Shown here piece by piece: positions 6,652-9,283 of a DNA stretch of 9,283 nt. The notes beneath the pieces were generated by a model. That model was given only the letters and a program-made list of their open reading frames with translations, was not told the origin of the DNA and ran no database searches. The position numbers and the translations under genes are program-made. The stretch spans positions 1 to 9,283 of the forward strand of contig JAFGNO010000220.1 in the NCBI GenBank assembly GCA_016926985.1. Direction: 5' to 3'. Numbering within the stretch: position 1 is the stretch's first letter; each line of letters begins with the position of its first letter. The stretch comes from Anaerolineae bacterium (GTDB taxonomy: Bacteria > Chloroflexota > Anaerolineae > Aggregatilineales > UBA3940).

Positions 6652-7064
6652 GGCCTGACCAGGCAGCCCCAAAGCACCAGAGCGCCACCCGCGTCGCCAG
6701 CTTCAAACACGCCTTTGCCGGGTGGGCATACCTGCTGAAAACCCAGCCCAACGCGCGGATTCACGCCTTTTTCACGCTGGCGGCGGTCATTGCAGGGACT
6801 GCACTGCGCATCCATCTATCGGGATGGCTTGCAGTAGTTGTTGCCATTGGATTGGTGTGGTCGGCTGAGCTGATAAACACTGCGCTGGAAGCAGCCATCG
6901 ACCTTGCTTGCCCCGGGCCTCATCCCACAGCTAAAGCAGGTAAGGACCTGGCTGCCGCCGCAGTGCTCACCACAGCCATCACGGCAGTGATCATTGGCCT
7001 GCTGGTGTTTGGGCCACCACTGCTTCACCTGGTCTGGCCAGTGATTACCAGACTGGTTAACTGA
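6648..7064 (+). CDS. dgkA: Diacylglycerol/undecaprenol kinase (DgkA family)
   Basis: This small integral membrane kinase uses ATP to phosphorylate a lipid alcohol. In Gram-positive-type bacteria the substrate is usually undecaprenol, which recycles the carrier for wall synthesis. From GTG 6648 it has 138 aa. Three hydrophobic segments are seen (about 38-53, 55-84 and 100-125). The family core is clear: AELINTALEAAIDL at 73-86, with E74, N77, E81 and D85, and HPTAKAGKDLAAAAVL from 92, with K99 and D100. The longer frame from ATG 6597 would overlap ybeY by 55 bases and add a tail with no family similarity. GTG 6648 instead forms the four-base GTGA overlap with the ybeY stop and has GGGGGA five bases upstream. 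Lipid choice between diacylglycerol and undecaprenol is not readable from the sequence; undecaprenol is favoured by family and context. Confidence 0.9.
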   Translation: MRPDQAAPKHQSATRVASFKHAFAGWAYLLKTQPNARIHAFFTLAAVIAGTALRIHLSGWLAVVVAIGLVWSAELINTALEAAIDLACPGPHPTAKAGKDLAAAAVLTTAITAVIIGLLVFGPPLLHLVWPVITRLVN

Positions 7065-7088
7065 TTTAACAGAAGAGAATTATACGCC

Positions 7089-8063
7089 ATGAAATCCGCC
7101 CATCATAAGTCTCCAAGAAGCAAAGCCTTTCTCCGTTACCTCGCCTACCACAACTATGTGGACGCGCTTGCCCGACTGATACACACCTCGTACCCGGCCA
7201 GTGAAGATATTGTGCAGGCCCTCCTGGATAACCATGGCTTTCAGCGGTTCCGGCGATCTGTGCCAGCCGGGCTCGGAGACATCGGTCAGAGCCTGCGTCA
7301 TGCCTGGTATACTGAACTGATGATGCTCAGTACGCTGCACTCTGGCAGCGCATTTCCCTATGTGGTGTCCTGGTCAATGGTACACGCTTATTACGCCATC
7401 AACCGGGGAATGAACACCTATTTTCTGGCCTCAACTGATGCCATACCGACTTCCCATAACGGCATGATCCATGCGCTTTCCAGCTACCTGATGTCCAAGC
7501 ACAACCCATTCCCCCTGCCGTGGCGGGCAGTGCTGGAGGGCGATCCCACCCAGACCACTGTCACGCTGACAAATGGGCCAGAAGACCTGTTGATCACCCT
7601 GACAAACCCCATGAAATCCCATGAAGATCCCTGGCAGAATATCGGGCTGCTGCTGCGCACGACACGAAAACGTCAACTGGAAGAATCCATCATCAACTGG
7701 AAACACAAACGGAGAACAAACCGCATCCCCAAAGCACAGCGAGATCGTTTATTGAATAAGATGGTGCCCACATCGCTTTTTGATGCTCTATACCGGATGA
7801 GACGCCGGTCAAACTACCAGGACACCGACTCGTTTATTTTCTGCAATGTACCTGTGGACGACACTATCCACATGCACCGGTCGCTGCTGGCCTTTGTCAG
7901 TGCGTCGCTGATGGTCTTTGAGTGCCTGGTGGCCAGGGTCACTCCCAGAGACTGGCTAACTGATACTGTGGAGAACTTTGTCGACGCCAGCGGTGCCCTG
8001 GCGAACGAGACTATCAACGCACGCTGGCCGATTATTAACGAACTGGTTTCACCGCAGAAGTAG
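7089..8063 (+). CDS. Uncharacterised 324-aa protein, possibly with a HEPN-like helical region
   Basis: I do not recognise this protein with confidence. It is basic, soluble and mostly helical in appearance, with no signal peptide or long membrane segment. Residues about 90-140 (WSMVHAYYAINRGMNTYF, then TSHNGMIHALSSYL) resemble the pattern of HEPN-fold proteins, in which a YYA helix is followed by a SH-G-I helix. The R-X4-6-H motif of RNase HEPN domains is not in that region; the only R-X4-H is R16-H21 near the N-terminus. The middle has a short strand-like stretch (TTVTLTNGPEDLLITLTN). A very basic region follows (about residues 200-245, KHKRRTNR and RMRRRSN) that could bind nucleic acid. The gene starts 24 bp after dgkA on the same strand, so it probably belongs to the operon, though its ribosome-binding site (AAGAG) is weak. 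It could also be an unrelated family found only in related bacteria. Confidence 0.75.
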   Translation: MKSAHHKSPRSKAFLRYLAYHNYVDALARLIHTSYPASEDIVQALLDNHGFQRFRRSVPAGLGDIGQSLRHAWYTELMMLSTLHSGSAFPYVVSWSMVHAYYAINRGMNTYFLASTDAIPTSHNGMIHALSSYLMSKHNPFPLPWRAVLEGDPTQTTVTLTNGPEDLLITLTNPMKSHEDPWQNIGLLLRTTRKRQLEESIINWKHKRRTNRIPKAQRDRLLNKMVPTSLFDALYRMRRRSNYQDTDSFIFCNVPVDDTIHMHRSLLAFVSASLMVFECLVARVTPRDWLTDTVENFVDASGALANETINARWPIINELVSPQK

Positions 8064-8066
8064 GGC

Positions 8067-8092
8067 GAGTGCCCGGTGTCTCAGCACTCTTT
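8067..8092 (+). terminator. Weak hairpin between the convergent genes
   Basis: GAGTGC (8067-8072) and GCACTC (8084-8089) form a 6-bp stem with an 11-base loop, followed by only three T. It is the only stem seen in the 32-bp gap between the unknown gene and the cyclophilin, so it may end the operon. The short T-run makes this uncertain, and read leftward it has no U-tract. Confidence 0.35.
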
Positions 8093-8095
8093 GCC

Positions 8096-8716
8096 TTACT
8101 TTTCCACAACCCGGATTGTTGAAATCCTGTCTCCCGGTGGCGCATCCGGGTTTTCAGCCGGATTGCGCGGCGTTAATCCAGCGACAATATCCTGCCCTTC
8201 GATCAGCTCCCCAAACACCGTGAAGTCCGGATCCAGACCTGGCTGAGGCGAATAGGTAATGAAAAACTGGCTGCCGGTTGTGTTTGGCGCATTCCGGTGA
8301 GCCATGCTGAACAACCAGGGCCGGTCAAAGGGAAGGCCATTGTCTGCTTCATGTTGGATGGTGTAACCCGGTCCCCCTCCGCCGGTGCCGGTAGGATCGC
8401 CCCCCTGAGCCATAAAGCCCGGGATCACGCGGTGGAATGTAACTCCGTCGTAGTATCCCTCGCAGGCCAGAAACACAAAGTTGTTTACAGTAATCGGCGC
8501 CGATTCGGGAAACAGGTCAATAACAATCTGGCCGCCGTTCTCCATAAGGATGGTCGCCTCATAGTCATAGCCTGACCGGATGACCTGCTCTGGCTTTGTA
8601 TAGCTATCTGCTGCACCCCCTTCCGGATTGCAGCTGAATGATTTGGGCTCTGCAGGCCCACATGCCGCCAGCAGCAGGATAAAGGCACCAAAAATAAGTA
8701 CAGATGTACGACGCAT
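8096..8716 (-). CDS. Lipoprotein cyclophilin-type peptidyl-prolyl cis-trans isomerase
   Basis: This protein helps fold extracytoplasmic proteins by isomerising X-Pro bonds. From ATG 8716 it has 206 aa. It opens with a lipoprotein signal (MRRTS, hydrophobic FGAFILLLAAC) whose lipobox LAAC places the lipidated cysteine at C19, so it is anchored on the outer face of the membrane. The cyclophilin domain covers about 50-205. FHRVIPGFMAQGGDPTGTG at 94-112 carries the catalytic arginine R96 with F101 and Q104, and GSQFFITY at 148-155 carries Q150 and F152. The residue matching Trp121 of human cyclophilin A appears to be Gly, before LDPDFTVFG; this affects cyclosporin binding more than catalysis. AAGGGAG sits five bases before the ATG, which decides the start; the frame stays open to 8980 but overlaps the upstream gene. 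It lies 32 bp after that gene's stop and may share its transcript. Confidence 0.92.
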   Translation of the reverse strand: MRRTSVLIFGAFILLLAACGPAEPKSFSCNPEGGAADSYTKPEQVIRSGYDYEATILMENGGQIVIDLFPESAPITVNNFVFLACEGYYDGVTFHRVIPGFMAQGGDPTGTGGGGPGYTIQHEADNGLPFDRPWLFSMAHRNAPNTTGSQFFITYSPQPGLDPDFTVFGELIEGQDIVAGLTPRNPAENPDAPPGDRISTIRVVEK

Positions 8717-8721
8717 AGTAT

Positions 8722-8728
8722 CTCCCTT
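8722..8728 (-). promoter_or_regulatory. Shine-Dalgarno AAGGGAG of the cyclophilin lipoprotein gene
   Basis: On the minus strand AAGGGAG lies five bases before ATG 8716. It supports this internal start over the longer open frame reaching 8980, which would run through the end of the upstream membrane-protein gene and lack a lipoprotein signal at its N-terminus. Confidence 0.8.
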
Positions 8729-8748
8729 CTTGAAGAACTGGTTTTCCA

Positions 8749-9283
8749 TCAAACCCATCGGATGGCAACCAGCAGCCACAGGCCAATCACTGCGGCGATC
8801 AACTCCCAACGGGTTTTGACAAGCGTCACCAGCGCGCCTGACCATGAATGCAGCAGGACGTATGGCGAGAGACACGGAGATGCACCAATTGCATAGCGCA
8901 GGTCGCGTCTCCTGATCGCCGCCACCAGAAGCACCAGCCCCACAGGAATTGAAGTGGGCCACAGGCTGGCATTCCACCACAGGTCGATTTCTCTTTCAAA
9001 ACGCAGCGGCCAAAGGCCATAAAACGCAAACGATAGTGCCAGTAAAAAGGCTACCGGCCAGAATACTCGCAGAACCTCTTTGGGACCGCCATTTCGCCAG
9101 GCCTCTATTAACCAGAACAGGCCAACCACAGAACCCATCTGGGGTTTCAGCACCACCAGCAGCAAACCAAAACGGGGCGGAAGGGTGTATCCAACCAGCA
9201 CCATCCAGTCGATATTGCCATTCAGCAGTGAATGAAGCACAGGGGGAGAAAGGAGGAAGAAAGCCAGGACCACCGGGCGCGCG
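8749..9283 (-). CDS. C-terminal part of a polytopic membrane protein, possibly a GT87-type glycosyltransferase (partial)
   Basis: The frame is open to the window edge, so the N-terminal part lies outside; the GTG at 9273 is probably an internal valine. About 178 residues are visible with roughly five hydrophobic segments. The stretch SLLNGNIDWMVLVGY followed by a helix ending in LKPQMG resembles the GQ/GN-then-LKPQ pattern of DUF2029/GT87 polyprenol-phosphate-dependent mannosyltransferase-like proteins. These transfer a sugar from a polyprenyl phosphate on the outer side of the membrane. The key acidic residues expected near the N-terminus cannot be checked here. The gene precedes the cyclophilin lipoprotein by 32 bp on the same strand. 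The membrane nature is certain; the glycosyltransferase call is moderate and based only on the motif pattern. Confidence 0.65.
   Translation of the reverse strand, partial: ARPVVLAFFLLSPPVLHSLLNGNIDWMVLVGYTLPPRFGLLLVVLKPQMGSVVGLFWLIEAWRNGGPKEVLRVFWPVAFLLALSFAFYGLWPLRFEREIDLWWNASLWPTSIPVGLVLLVAAIRRRDLRYAIGASPCLSPYVLLHSWSGALVTLVKTRWELIAAVIGLWLLVAIRWV

Noticed and set aside
7055..7069. GTTAA/TTAAC inverted repeat at the dgkA stop
   Set aside because: Five A/T-rich base pairs without a T-run; too weak for a terminator and the next gene follows 24 bp after dgkA.
8717..8980. 88-residue N-terminal extension of the cyclophilin frame
   Set aside because: It overlaps the upstream membrane-protein gene, and the internal ATG at 8716 has a strong Shine-Dalgarno sequence and begins a textbook lipoprotein signal.

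Overview
The window looks like ordinary chromosomal DNA from a free-living bacterium of moderately high GC. It is most likely a member of the Chloroflexota (Anaerolineae-like). That placement is inferred from the gene set, the style of the proteins and the Gram-positive-type pgpH-ybeY-dgkA cluster; no rRNA or other marker confirms it. I see no phage genes, insertion sequences, tRNAs, CRISPR arrays or recombination sites.

Left part (33-3230): a leftward pair encodes a COG2236-type phosphoribosyltransferase and a small single-pass membrane protein. Divergent from it is a large secreted nuclease with an OB-like N-terminal part, an endonuclease/exonuclease/phosphatase (EEP) domain and a C-terminal membrane anchor. 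The 269-bp gap between the divergent genes holds a full-consensus leftward promoter (TTGACA, 18 bp, TATAAT), a leader of about 125 nt and a rightward TATAAT box. The nuclease gene ends at a clear intrinsic terminator. The arrangement would suit scavenging of external nucleic acid coupled to base salvage, but that link is inference.

Middle part (3227-8063): a rightward operon runs yqeY, pgpH (membrane HD phosphodiesterase, c-di-AMP type), ybeY (rRNA-maturation endoribonuclease), dgkA (undecaprenol/diacylglycerol kinase) and an unrecognised 324-aa gene. A promoter is visible in front of yqeY. pgpH/ybeY and ybeY/dgkA each overlap by four bases, so translation is probably coupled. In Firmicutes this cluster usually also has phoH; here phoH is absent between these genes and yqeY leads instead. 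The last gene has a region that resembles HEPN-fold helices and is the least explained gene in the window.

Right part (8096-9283): a leftward pair encodes the C-terminal part of a polytopic membrane protein, possibly a GT87-type glycosyltransferase, cut by the window edge, and a cyclophilin-type peptidyl-prolyl isomerase made as a lipoprotein. It converges on the operon across a 32-bp gap.

Start sites were revised from the longest open frame for four genes: the nuclease (TTG 1132), yqeY (ATG 3300), dgkA (GTG 6648) and the cyclophilin (ATG 8716). I found no convincing new multi-gene system. The best leads are the unknown 324-aa protein, the structured leader of the phosphoribosyltransferase operon, and the anchored nuclease next to a base-salvage enzyme.
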